Assembly: GCF_007833215.1 (NCBI RefSeq)
Contig: NZ_CP042239.1
Coordinates: 3,904,001-3,968,000, forward strand
Length of the DNA stretch: 64,000 nt
Reading direction: 5' to 3'
From: Sphingomonas suaedae
GTDB lineage: Bacteria; Pseudomonadota; Alphaproteobacteria; Sphingomonadales; Sphingomonadaceae
The position numbers and the translations under genes are program-made. The notes beneath the pieces are model-generated. The model was given only the letters and a program-made list of their open reading frames with translations. It was not told where the DNA came from and searched no databases. Positions 1 through 7,702 of the stretch are shown one piece after another (position 1 is the first letter of the stretch; every line of letters begins with the position of its first letter).

Positions 1-130
1 CGGCGGGGGACTGTTCGGCCTCATAGGCGACGCCCAACGCGCGGATATAGTCCATCGGGTGGTAGTAGCTGATGAACTGAAGCGCGTCGGCGACGCTGTC
101 GATGAGGTCGTCGGTCTTGATCGGTACCAT
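1..130 (-). CDS. Fumarate hydratase class I, N-terminal part (cut by window start)
   Basis: Only the first 43 codons are present; the gene runs off the left edge. The start is the ATG at 130. The N-terminus begins MVPIKTDDLIDSVADAL and continues through ISYYHP and AYEAEQSP. I recognise this from memory as the start of the one-subunit, iron-sulfur (FumA/TtdA-type) class I fumarases of alphaproteobacteria, which interconvert fumarate and malate in the TCA cycle. The catalytic and cluster-binding residues lie outside the window, so the family call rests on N-terminal similarity alone. Confidence 0.72.
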   Translation of the reverse strand, partial: MVPIKTDDLIDSVADALQFISYYHPMDYIRALGVAYEAEQSPA

Positions 131-168
131 TGCCTGTCCCTGTCCGCTTTTGTCCGCTTCTTTAGCGG

Positions 169-597
169 ATGACAGGGCGGTTTCCAGTCGCTAACCGCGC
201 CCTCGTGTTCCGGGGGCTGATCCTTTCGCATCGCTGGTGGGCGGCGGCGCTGATCGCGCTGGCGCTGGCGGTGAAGCTTGCCGTGCCGGCGGGGTTCATG
301 CCGGTCGCACAGGCGGGGAAGATCGTCGTGATGGTCTGTACCGGCATGGGCCAGCAGCAGGTCGAAATCGACGTGCCGGGGATGCCGGCCAAGGAGGATG
401 GCGCGACGCGGGCTGCGGGGCAGCCTTGCGCTTTTGCCGGGCTGGGGCTGGATATGATGCCGGAGGTGGACCCGGTGCTGCTGGCCGGAGCGCTGGCATT
501 TATCCTGGCGCTGGGTTTTGTCGGCGTTGCGGCGGTGCGCGTCGATCGGGCGGGGCAATATTGGCCACCACTGCGCGGGCCGCCGCTGAGTTCCTGA
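169..597 (+). CDS. DUF2946-like small membrane protein
   Basis: 142 residues. A hydrophobic segment lies at about residues 20-45 and a second at about 105-125, with two cysteines in the loop (MVCTG and QPCAF). This layout matches DUF2946-type proteins, which often sit next to TonB receptors or copper-related genes. It lies about 155 bases upstream of a TonB receptor on the same strand, with an inverted repeat between them, so shared transcription is possible but not shown. The start is the first ATG in frame. No catalytic motif is visible and the function is unknown. Confidence 0.5.
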   Translation: MTGRFPVANRALVFRGLILSHRWWAAALIALALAVKLAVPAGFMPVAQAGKIVVMVCTGMGQQQVEIDVPGMPAKEDGATRAAGQPCAFAGLGLDMMPEVDPVLLAGALAFILALGFVGVAAVRVDRAGQYWPPLRGPPLSS

Positions 598-622
598 CAG
601 TTCAAAGCCGTCTTCGATCCTG

Positions 623-699
623 GTTCTCCTGCGACAGCAGGAGCCCAGCGTGGCGACGGTCTCGCTTGTGGCCCTGGACTCCTGCTTTCGCAGGAGAAC
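623..699 (+). repeat. Inverted repeat (intergenic palindrome)
   Basis: The arms GTTCTCCTGCGACAGCAGGA (623-642) and TCCTGCTTTCGCAGGAGAAC (680-699) are near-perfect inverse complements, each with its own internal hairpin, around a spacer of about 37 bases. It lies between the DUF2946-like gene and the TonB receptor. It is built like the palindrome at 18454-18559, with mirrored arms that each fold on themselves, but the sequence differs. It may act as a weak terminator or be a REP-like mobile repeat. Confidence 0.6.
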
Positions 700-753
700 G
701 GGGATCTACGGTCACGTGCGCGGCTGGGCCGCGCCGATCAGGAATTGCCTTTC

Positions 754-2784
754 ATGAACATCCACTATTCCGCCGCGCTGCTTGCGGCCACTTGCCTTGC
801 TACCCCTGTGTTTGCCGCTGATGGCGAGCAGGATCCCGTCATCATCGTCACCGCCAAGGCCAATCCCGAAGACCCGCCCGTCGTCGCGCAAGCGCGCGAG
901 CGGCTGGCGCGGACGCCGGGGTCGGTGTCGGTGGTAGCCGCCGAAGCCTATGAGGATCGCTTTGCGGTCGGAACGCCCGACATTTTGCGCGACGTGCCCG
1001 GCGTGCTGGCGCAGAAACGCTATGGCGAGGAAGGGCGGCTGTCGATCCGCGGTTCCGGCCTCGACCAGAGCTTCCACCAGCGCGGGGTGCTGCTGGCGCA
1101 GGACGGGGTGCCGTTCGCCGATGCCGACGGGTTTTCGGACTTCCAGAAGATCGACCCGCTCGGCGCGCGCTTCGTCGAAGTCTACAAGGGCGGCAATGCG
1201 CTGCGCTTCGGCGGGGCGCAGCTGGGCGGGGCGATCAACTTCGTGACCCCGAACGGCAAGACCGCGCAGTCGCCGTTTCTGGTCCGCGTCGATGGCGGGA
1301 CCGATGAGACGATCCGCGGCGTCGCGCAGGTCGCGGGCAAATCGGGCGCGTTCGATTTCTACGCCGGGGTCAACGCGTTTCACACCGACGGCTATCGCGT
1401 GCAGGGCTATCAGGATCAGGTTCGCGGGACGCTGAATCTTGGCTGGTCGTTCGGCGAGGATAATGAGGTGCGCGCGATCCTCTATGCCGCCGATATCTAT
1501 CAGGGCGTGCCGGGGACGGTGACGCTGGATCAGGCGCTTACCGATCCGCGCGCACCCGGCGCCACTGCGGTGTCGCAGAACCAGCGCCGCAACCTCGGGA
1601 CCTTTCGCGGAACGCTCCAGACACGGTTGCGGCTGACCGATAGCCTGACCTTCGAGGGCGGGGTCTATGCGACTCAGACCGACCTCTATCACCCGGTCGG
1701 CATCTTCATCCTGCAGGACACCGGTACGCAGGGCGCGTTCGGGCGGTTCGACTGGAGGGGCGAGCTCGCGGGCATGAAGGCCGACCTGTTCTTCGGCGCC
1801 TTCTATCGCGAGGGCGGCACCGAGCAGGATTTGTTCGTCAACGCGGCGAGCGCGCAGGGGCCGCGGATCGGAGACGCGCGGCAGATCGCCAACGCGCTCG
1901 ACCTGTTCGCCGAGGGGCGCGTGTTCGTGACCGAGGGACTGGCGCTGGTCGGCGGGGCGAGTTGGGGCCATGCGGGCCGCGATTATCTCAACCGGTTGAA
2001 CGGGCGCAGCGAGAGTCAGGATTTCGAGTGGCTCGCGCCGCGCGTCGGGCTGCTCTACGAAACCGGTGACGCGCAGGTCTATGCCAATGTCACGCGCTCT
2101 GTCGAACCACCGCATTTCGGGGCGCTGGCGCAGACCAACCTGCTCGGATCGGTATTCGTGCCGCTCGACCCGCAGCGGGCGTGGACCGCTGAGATCGGCA
2201 CGCGCGGGCGCAGTGGTTCGGTCGCGTGGGACGTCACGGCCTATCGGGCATGGGTGAAGGGTGAACTGCTGAGCTTCCAGACCTCGGCGACCATCCCTTC
2301 GACCATTTTCAACGCCGACAAGACGGTGCATCAGGGGATCGAGGCGAGTCTGGACTGGTGGATCCTGGACGGGCCGGAGGGGAAGCTGCGGCTGCGCCAG
2401 ACCTATGGCTGGTCGGATTTCCGGTTCGATGATGATCCGGACTATCGCGACAACCGCCTGCCGATCGCGCCGGTGCACAGCTATCGCGCGTCGTTGCGCT
2501 ACGAGGGCAGGAGCGGAGTGTTCGTTGAGCCGAACCTCGACTGGCGGCCGCAATCGACCTGGGCGGACTATCGCAACACGATGCGCGTGCCGGGCTATGC
2601 GCTGCTGGGCGTCGGGGCCGGGTTCGAGCTGGGCGGGGTGACGCTGTTCGTCGATGCGCGGAACCTGACCGACAAGCACTATGTGTCGGATCAGTCGGCG
2701 GCGATTACCGCAACTGCGGCGAGCGCGATCTTCCACCCCGGTGAGGGGCGGACGGTGTTGGGGGGCGTGAGGGCGCGGTTCTGA
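754..2784 (+). CDS. TonB-dependent outer-membrane receptor (FecA-like)
   Basis: 676 residues. A Sec signal peptide (about residues 1-21, ending VFA-AD) is followed by a plug domain with RTPGSVSVV, LRDVPGV and RGSGLDQ. The C-terminal beta-barrel ends in an aromatic residue (GVRARF), as expected of outer-membrane proteins. It should import a chelated metal or other large substrate using TonB energy; the plug resembles iron-dicitrate-type receptors. The substrate cannot be read from sequence. I chose the ATG at 754 because AGGA lies 10 bases upstream; a TTG nine bases earlier is in frame but badly placed. The neighbouring DUF2946-like gene hints at a metal role. Confidence 0.85.
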   Translation: MNIHYSAALLAATCLATPVFAADGEQDPVIIVTAKANPEDPPVVAQARERLARTPGSVSVVAAEAYEDRFAVGTPDILRDVPGVLAQKRYGEEGRLSIRGSGLDQSFHQRGVLLAQDGVPFADADGFSDFQKIDPLGARFVEVYKGGNALRFGGAQLGGAINFVTPNGKTAQSPFLVRVDGGTDETIRGVAQVAGKSGAFDFYAGVNAFHTDGYRVQGYQDQVRGTLNLGWSFGEDNEVRAILYAADIYQGVPGTVTLDQALTDPRAPGATAVSQNQRRNLGTFRGTLQTRLRLTDSLTFEGGVYATQTDLYHPVGIFILQDTGTQGAFGRFDWRGELAGMKADLFFGAFYREGGTEQDLFVNAASAQGPRIGDARQIANALDLFAEGRVFVTEGLALVGGASWGHAGRDYLNRLNGRSESQDFEWLAPRVGLLYETGDAQVYANVTRSVEPPHFGALAQTNLLGSVFVPLDPQRAWTAEIGTRGRSGSVAWDVTAYRAWVKGELLSFQTSATIPSTIFNADKTVHQGIEASLDWWILDGPEGKLRLRQTYGWSDFRFDDDPDYRDNRLPIAPVHSYRASLRYEGRSGVFVEPNLDWRPQSTWADYRNTMRVPGYALLGVGAGFELGGVTLFVDARNLTDKHYVSDQSAAITATAASAIFHPGEGRTVLGGVRARF

Positions 2785-2792
2785 GGTGTCTT

Positions 2793-2905
2793 AAGCCCCT
2801 CCCCTTCAGGGGAGGGGTTGGGGGTGGGGCGTCTCAGTCTCACCGAGACCGATGGCCTGCGAGGACAGGCCCCACCCCAACCCCTCCCCTGAAGGGGAGG
2901 GGCTT
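2793..2905. repeat. Long inverted repeat, family A copy 1 (also likely terminator)
   Basis: Two arms of 37-38 bases face each other: 2793-2830, containing CCCCTCCCCTTCAGGGGAGG, and 2869-2905, containing CCCCTCCCCTGAAGGGGAGG. Each arm also contains its own short hairpin. The central spacer holds GTCTCAGTCTCACCGAGAC. A T-run follows on the plus strand, between convergent genes, so it probably also terminates the TonB receptor transcript. A second copy lies at 30445-30556. Confidence 0.85.
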
Positions 2906-2906
2906 T

Positions 2907-3911
2907 TTATGTGCAACCCCCGTCCCGGACCCCGCTGACGCTGCCGGTGCCGAGGATGATCTTGGCGCGGCGCGAGAAGGTCAGCGCCTGCCAGCGGCCC
3001 GAATTGCCGGTGGCGGTGCGGCTGCGCAGATAGGTCAAGTGAAGCAGCTCGAACTGTTCGTCGTCGACTCGCCCGGCGTCGATCAGGCAGGTCCATTGCT
3101 GGATGTTCCACGCATAATCGCGACCAACGCCGTCCTGATCGACCGCCTCGCTCAGCCCCTGATACCAGATGAGCATCGCCTTGAGCTTGGCGGCGCGTTC
3201 GCTGCCGGGGACGTTGCCGAGCTTGCGGCGGAGGCGGGCGACGTCCTCGTCGCCGGGCAACGTCTTTTGCTGGACGCGGGTGTCGATCGCCCATTTCACC
3301 TTGCGCGGGGTGATCGGGCCGTCGGGCCAGAGGCGGAACAGTTCGGCACGGACTTCGAGGAGCAGGGCGACATAGGTATTCGTCTGGACCTGCAGCATCG
3401 CGTCATGTTCGAACAAGCGGGTGAGTTCGGCGAGCGCGACGGGGTTCAGCTTCCCATCCGCGTCATGCGCGGCGAGAATGCCGGTGCGGCATTTGTCGCC
3501 GACCGGGATGGCGAGGCAGTCTTTCGAAAAGAACAGCTTGCCATAGGCGGGAGCGAGTTCCTTGAGCGCGCGCTTGAAGCGGCGGCGGCTGTTGAAGCTG
3601 TCGCGCCAGGCGATCAGCTGGGGCTGGAGGCTGCCGGTGCCGTAATTGCGCTGTGCCATGCCGACCGAGACCAGCTGGCTGTCGAAATTGCCGACCGGCA
3701 TCGCCCAGCAGCCCATCGTCTCGGGGATCGAGGTCTCGCGCATCCGCGCGAAGATTGCGGCGCGGTCGAGGCCGATCTCGGCGAGCTGCTCGGCGGCGGC
3801 GGGGGCGATGATGATGTGCGGCACATCGCCGACCTCGCGGCAAGGCGGGCGGTCCTGCGCGGCGGCGGGGAGGGTGGCGAACAGGGCAAGGGCGGCGGCG
3901 ATCCATCTCAT
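2907..3911 (-). CDS. Secreted protein of unknown function with six cysteines
   Basis: 334 residues with a clear Sec signal peptide (MRWIAAALALFATLPAAAQ). The mature part contains six cysteines, suggesting three disulfides and a periplasmic or extracellular location. I do not recognise the family. The central part (PVALAELTRLF, LLLEVRAELFRLW) looks helical. It starts 38 bases after the MFS transporter stop and is read in the same direction, so it probably forms the third gene of a GH3-MFS-unknown operon. That context suggests a link to glycan breakdown, but no catalytic motif supports an enzyme call. Confidence 0.65.
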   Translation of the reverse strand: MRWIAAALALFATLPAAAQDRPPCREVGDVPHIIIAPAAAEQLAEIGLDRAAIFARMRETSIPETMGCWAMPVGNFDSQLVSVGMAQRNYGTGSLQPQLIAWRDSFNSRRRFKRALKELAPAYGKLFFSKDCLAIPVGDKCRTGILAAHDADGKLNPVALAELTRLFEHDAMLQVQTNTYVALLLEVRAELFRLWPDGPITPRKVKWAIDTRVQQKTLPGDEDVARLRRKLGNVPGSERAAKLKAMLIWYQGLSEAVDQDGVGRDYAWNIQQWTCLIDAGRVDDEQFELLHLTYLRSRTATGNSGRWQALTFSRRAKIILGTGSVSGVRDGGCT

Positions 3912-3949
3912 GCGCCAAGGGTGCAGCCTGCCGGGGGGCGGGGCAACCC

Positions 3950-5164
3950 CTAGCCTTGCTGGCGGATGCCCAGCACCAGCAGCCCGCCGAGCAGGGTGAG
4001 GACCGCGAGCACCAGCATCACCGCGCCGAAATCGCGCGGCGTGGCGAGCAGCCAGGTGAGCAAGGGGCCGGCGAGCGCGGGAAGCGTATTGGTGAGATTG
4101 ATGAGCCCCAGGTCGCGGCCCCGATGCTGCGGGCTCGGCAGCAACTGCATCGCGAAGCCCGAATGAATCGACAGGAAGACCGCCGATCCGAGCGCATAGA
4201 GCGCAAAGGCGATTGCCGCCGCGTTCCAGTCACGCGCAAGGCCCATGCCGATCAGCCCGAGCGCGGCGATCGTCGCGGCGGCGACCAGGAAGGGCTTGCG
4301 CCGCCCGATCCGGTCGGACCAGCGGCCGAGCAGCACCGCGACGGGGAGGGGGAGAAGATAGGCAACCGTCATCAGCTGGCCGATCGGGCCGATATGTTTG
4401 GAGGTCGGTGCGTCGGGTTCGATGCTGGCGAAATAGTAGAGAAGGTAGAGGCCGAGCACGGTGCCCGCGACCTGAACGAGCAGCCGCGCGGTCCAGGCGA
4501 TGGCGAGATCGCGGCCGAGCAGGCGGGCGGGCGCGGGAAGGGTGGACGCCGTGATGCGCGACCGAACGCGGAGCAGCGGAAGGACGCAGAGCAGAACTGC
4601 GGCGAAGACGAAGGCGAGCCGCGGCCCTTCGCCCGCGATGCCGAGCGCGATCATCAGCGCGGCGACGGCGGAGGCGAGCGGCGAGCCGAGCGCGATCAGG
4701 CCGCCTGCGACGCCCATCTGGTCGCCCGGAACCTCATCCGCCATGATCGCGAACAGCGGCGAGAGCAGTGCGTTGACCGCGATCTGGAACAGGATGATCG
4801 CGAGGATGATGCCGGTGGCGGTGCTGGCGAGCGCCACCGCTGCGAAAGACAAAGCGAGCAGCATGAGGCCGAGCAGCGCCCAGGGGCGGCGACCCTTCCC
4901 GGTGGCGCGCGCGCGGTCGCTCGCCCAGCCGAACGCGATGTTGGAAACGCTGGCCGTGAGTGCCCCCGCGATGACGGTGGCGGTGAACAGGCCGATCCGC
5001 CCGTCTTCCCCCGCGATGGCCGCGACCTTGACCGGCAGCAACAGGCTGAGCAGCGGGAGGAAGGCGATGACGCCGCCGGCATTGGCGAGCGCGACCAGCA
5101 GGATGAACCCGATCGAGCGCCGCCCGCCATGCGTGGTGCCGGTGCTCGCCGTCATCCTCTCCAT
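3950..5164 (-). CDS. Major facilitator superfamily transporter
   Basis: 404 residues with about 12 hydrophobic segments spread over the whole length. The loop FGWASDRARATGKGRRPW after the second helix is the MFS motif A region, and a second copy (LLGRWSDRIGRRKPFL) follows the middle of the protein. It follows the GH3 glycosidase by 40 bases on the same strand, so it probably imports the sugar that enzyme releases; this is inference. The start is uncertain: the ATG at 5164 is used here, but an ATG at 5155 is equally possible and neither has a well-spaced Shine-Dalgarno sequence. Confidence 0.82.
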   Translation of the reverse strand: MERMTASTGTTHGGRRSIGFILLVALANAGGVIAFLPLLSLLLPVKVAAIAGEDGRIGLFTATVIAGALTASVSNIAFGWASDRARATGKGRRPWALLGLMLLALSFAAVALASTATGIILAIILFQIAVNALLSPLFAIMADEVPGDQMGVAGGLIALGSPLASAVAALMIALGIAGEGPRLAFVFAAVLLCVLPLLRVRSRITASTLPAPARLLGRDLAIAWTARLLVQVAGTVLGLYLLYYFASIEPDAPTSKHIGPIGQLMTVAYLLPLPVAVLLGRWSDRIGRRKPFLVAAATIAALGLIGMGLARDWNAAAIAFALYALGSAVFLSIHSGFAMQLLPSPQHRGRDLGLINLTNTLPALAGPLLTWLLATPRDFGAVMLVLAVLTLLGGLLVLGIRQQG

Positions 5165-5204
5165 CCGATGCTCGGCGGGCGGAGGCCCGCAGGTTCAGTC
5201 GACG

Positions 5205-7484
5205 CTAGGGCTTCATCGTCGTGGCGTCGAGCGTCGTGGTGAGCGTCATCGACCGGTCGGTCGCATCCCTCGCGATGGCGACGCGATAGGTGCCGCCCGC
5301 GATGCGCCAGCCGGGCAGGCTGGTGTCATAGTCGGCGAGGATGCGCGGCTCGGCGGTCAGCGTCACACGGCGCGATTCGCCGGGGTTGAGCGTCACGCGC
5401 TGGAACCCGGCGAGGCGCATCGGCTTGTTCGATCCCTCGCGTGTCACATAGAGTTGCGGCACGTCGGCGCCTGCGCGCTTGCCGGTGTTGGTGACGGTGA
5501 AGCTGACCGTCAGCGTCTTGCCGCCGCTGACCTGCGGCTGGGCATAGGCGAAGCTGGTATAGCTGAGGCCGTGGCCGAAGGCGAAGAGCGGCGTGTTGCC
5601 CTGACGCTCGTACCAGCGATAGCCGACATCGCTGCCTTCAGGATATTTGACCGGGAAGGTTTTAAGGCTGAAATCGCCCGCTGCAGCCGGGTTGGCGGCG
5701 GCGTCGCGGGCAAGTCCGGTCAGCAGGTCGAGCCCCACCGGCGTCGGGCGCGGTGCCTGGCTCTCGCGCGCGGGGAAGGTGATCGGCAGGCGGCCCGAGG
5801 GGTTGACCTTGCCGGTCAGGATGTTGGCGATCGCCTCGCCGCCGCGCTGGCCGGGATACCAAGCCTGGAGCACTGCGGGGACGGCGTCGAGCCAGGGCAT
5901 CGTCACCGGGCCGCCCGTGGTGAGGACGGCGACGGTCTTTGGCTGGGCCTTGGCAACCGCCGCGATCAGTGCGTCCTGATGATCGGGCAGGCGCAGATTG
6001 GGGACGTCGTCCGCCTCGGTCGTCCATTGCGTCGCGAAGACGATGGCGATGTCGGCCTTGGTTGCGGCTTCCAGCGTCGCGTTCAGGTTGCGGCCGTCGG
6101 TGAATTCGATCGTCGCGCCCGGCGCCGCCTTGCGCAGCGCGGCGAGCGGGGAGGAGGCGTGATAGGTGATGCGCGCGAACGAGGCCGATCCGCCATAGGC
6201 GAGCGGGATCTCGATCGGCGCGCCGCCGACCGAACGCACCTGGCTCGACCCGCCGCCCGAGATCACGCCGACATCCGCGCCGCCGCCGATGACGAGGATC
6301 TTCTTCGCGGATGCTGCGAGCGGGAGGATGTCGCCTTCGTTCTTGAGCAGGACGATGCCTGCTTCGGCGGCGCGCTGCGCGACCTGTGCATTGGCGGCAT
6401 AATCGATCGGCTGGGCGGTGGCGGGCATGGGCGTGTCGAACGCGCCGGTGAGGATCAGGCCGGTCAGGTAGCGGGCGACCATATCGTCCAACCGCTTCAT
6501 CGGCACCTCGCCCTTTTCGACAGCGGCTTTGAGCGGCGCGGCGAAGAACATCGCCTTGTCCAGCTCTTGCCCCGATTGCTGGTCGAGACCCGCATTCGCC
6601 GCCTTCACCGTAGAATGAACGCCGCCCCAGTCGCTCATCACCCAGCCGGGGTAATTCCAGTCGCGCTTCAGCACCTGGTTGAGCAGGAAGTCGTTTTCCG
6701 ACGCCCAATGGCCGTTGACCTTGTTGTACGCGGCCATGACCGATCCGGGCTTGCCCTTTTCGATTGCGATCTGGAAGGCGAGCAGGTCGCTCTCGCGCAG
6801 CGCGGCCTCGTCGATCTGCGCATCGAGGACCATGCGGCCCGTTTCCTGCGCGTTGAGCGCGAAATGCTTGATCGTCGAGACGATTCGGTTCGACTGGACG
6901 CCCGCGATATGCGCCCCGGCCAATTCGCCCGCGAGCAGCGGATCTTCGCCCAGATATTCGAAGTTGCGCCCGCCCCATGGGTCGCGAGTCAGGTTGACGC
7001 CGCCCGCGAGCAGGACGTTGAAGCGCTTGGCGCGTGCCTCTGCGCCGATCATCGCACCGCCCGCGCGAGCGATCTCGGGATCGAAGCTCGCGGCTGTGGC
7101 GAGGCTGGAGGGCAGAGCGGTGGCGACATCGCCCTTGCGCTGCTCGACCTGATTCGCGACGCCGAGCGAGGCGTCGCTTTCGCGGACGATGGGAATGCCG
7201 ACGCGCGGCACGCCATCGATGTGACCGGCCGAGGGGATCAGTTCGTTCTGCGTCTTGCCGTCGGCCATGGGTGGAAACAGGCCGTGGACCAGCGCGATCT
7301 TTTCATCGAGCGTGAGCTTCGCGACGATCGAGTCGGCGCGCGCACGGGCCTGTTTTGGGGTAGCGACGGGCCTTGCTGAGGGTTTCTGGGCCGAGACTTT
7401 CGGGGCCTCTTGCGCCACCACTGCGGTGGAAGCGATGGCGCCGACCGCGCCAGCCGACAAGAGTGCGGCGATGAACCTCGACAT
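5205..7484 (-). CDS. Glycoside hydrolase family 3 beta-glucosidase-like enzyme, secreted
   Basis: 759 residues. The signal peptide ends near VVAQ. The GH3 N-terminal barrel shows NLTRDPWGGRNFEYLGEDP (about 164-182) and KHFALN (206-211). The nucleophile aspartate is in VMSDWGG (Asp285). The C-terminal domain holds LLKNEG, QAWYPGQRGGEA and a fibronectin-III-like tail (TVTNTGKRAGADVPQLYV). The fold and motifs fit a retaining beta-glucosidase or xylosidase in the periplasm. I chose the ATG at 7484 because GGAGAGG precedes it with good spacing and the signal peptide begins there. It is divergent from the large TonB receptor across an operator-rich region and probably shares LacI control. Confidence 0.9.
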   Translation of the reverse strand: MSRFIAALLSAGAVGAIASTAVVAQEAPKVSAQKPSARPVATPKQARARADSIVAKLTLDEKIALVHGLFPPMADGKTQNELIPSAGHIDGVPRVGIPIVRESDASLGVANQVEQRKGDVATALPSSLATAASFDPEIARAGGAMIGAEARAKRFNVLLAGGVNLTRDPWGGRNFEYLGEDPLLAGELAGAHIAGVQSNRIVSTIKHFALNAQETGRMVLDAQIDEAALRESDLLAFQIAIEKGKPGSVMAAYNKVNGHWASENDFLLNQVLKRDWNYPGWVMSDWGGVHSTVKAANAGLDQQSGQELDKAMFFAAPLKAAVEKGEVPMKRLDDMVARYLTGLILTGAFDTPMPATAQPIDYAANAQVAQRAAEAGIVLLKNEGDILPLAASAKKILVIGGGADVGVISGGGSSQVRSVGGAPIEIPLAYGGSASFARITYHASSPLAALRKAAPGATIEFTDGRNLNATLEAATKADIAIVFATQWTTEADDVPNLRLPDHQDALIAAVAKAQPKTVAVLTTGGPVTMPWLDAVPAVLQAWYPGQRGGEAIANILTGKVNPSGRLPITFPARESQAPRPTPVGLDLLTGLARDAAANPAAAGDFSLKTFPVKYPEGSDVGYRWYERQGNTPLFAFGHGLSYTSFAYAQPQVSGGKTLTVSFTVTNTGKRAGADVPQLYVTREGSNKPMRLAGFQRVTLNPGESRRVTLTAEPRILADYDTSLPGWRIAGGTYRVAIARDATDRSMTLTTTLDATTMKP

Positions 7485-7559
7485 CAATATTCCTCTCCAG
7501 AAGGTCGGCGCGCGTCGATTGTGCGCAGCCATATATCGCCACCAGACAGCATAAATTGG

Positions 7560-7567
7560 GAACGTTC
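7560..7567. promoter_or_regulatory. Candidate LacI-family operator 1 (GAACGTTC)
   Basis: Perfect 8-base palindrome with a central CpG, the usual core of LacI/GalR-family operators. It is one of three AACGTT-centred palindromes in 96 bases between the divergent GH3 gene and TonB receptor. A LacI-family gene lies at the end of the receptor operon. Confidence 0.45.
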
Positions 7568-7619
7568 ACAATAGCAGATTTCCGCGGTCGCGGGATGCTA
7601 TACGGCGTTCCGAGCCTGC

Positions 7620-7634
7620 TTGACAACGTTGTAC
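7620..7634 (+). promoter_or_regulatory. Candidate LacI-family operator 2 overlapping a -35-like TTGACA
   Basis: ACAACGTTGT (7623-7632) is a perfect 10-base palindrome with a central CpG. It overlaps a consensus TTGACA (7620-7625) facing the TonB receptor. No good -10 box is visible at the right spacing, so the promoter call is tentative. Binding here would block that promoter. Confidence 0.5.
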
Positions 7635-7647
7635 AACAGGTTCAAGT

Positions 7648-7655
7648 GAACGTTC
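7648..7655. promoter_or_regulatory. Candidate LacI-family operator 3 (GAACGTTC)
   Basis: Second exact copy of GAACGTTC, within the longer GTGAACGTTCTC, 48 bases upstream of the TonB receptor start. Its centre is 24 bases from the centre of operator 2. Confidence 0.45.
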
Positions 7656-7702
7656 TCAAAGCGAGCGCGAATGGCGCGCCGCTCTATGGGGAGGATTGGG
7701 GA

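Noticed and set aside
712..2736. Long open frame antisense to the TonB receptor
   Set aside because: Arginine- and alanine-rich translation typical of antisense frames in high-GC DNA; the plus-strand gene has clear domains and a signal peptide.
4500..7379. Very long plus-strand frame (over 950 codons) opposite the MFS and GH3 genes
   Set aside because: It is antisense to two well-supported genes and shows no recognisable domain or ribosome site.
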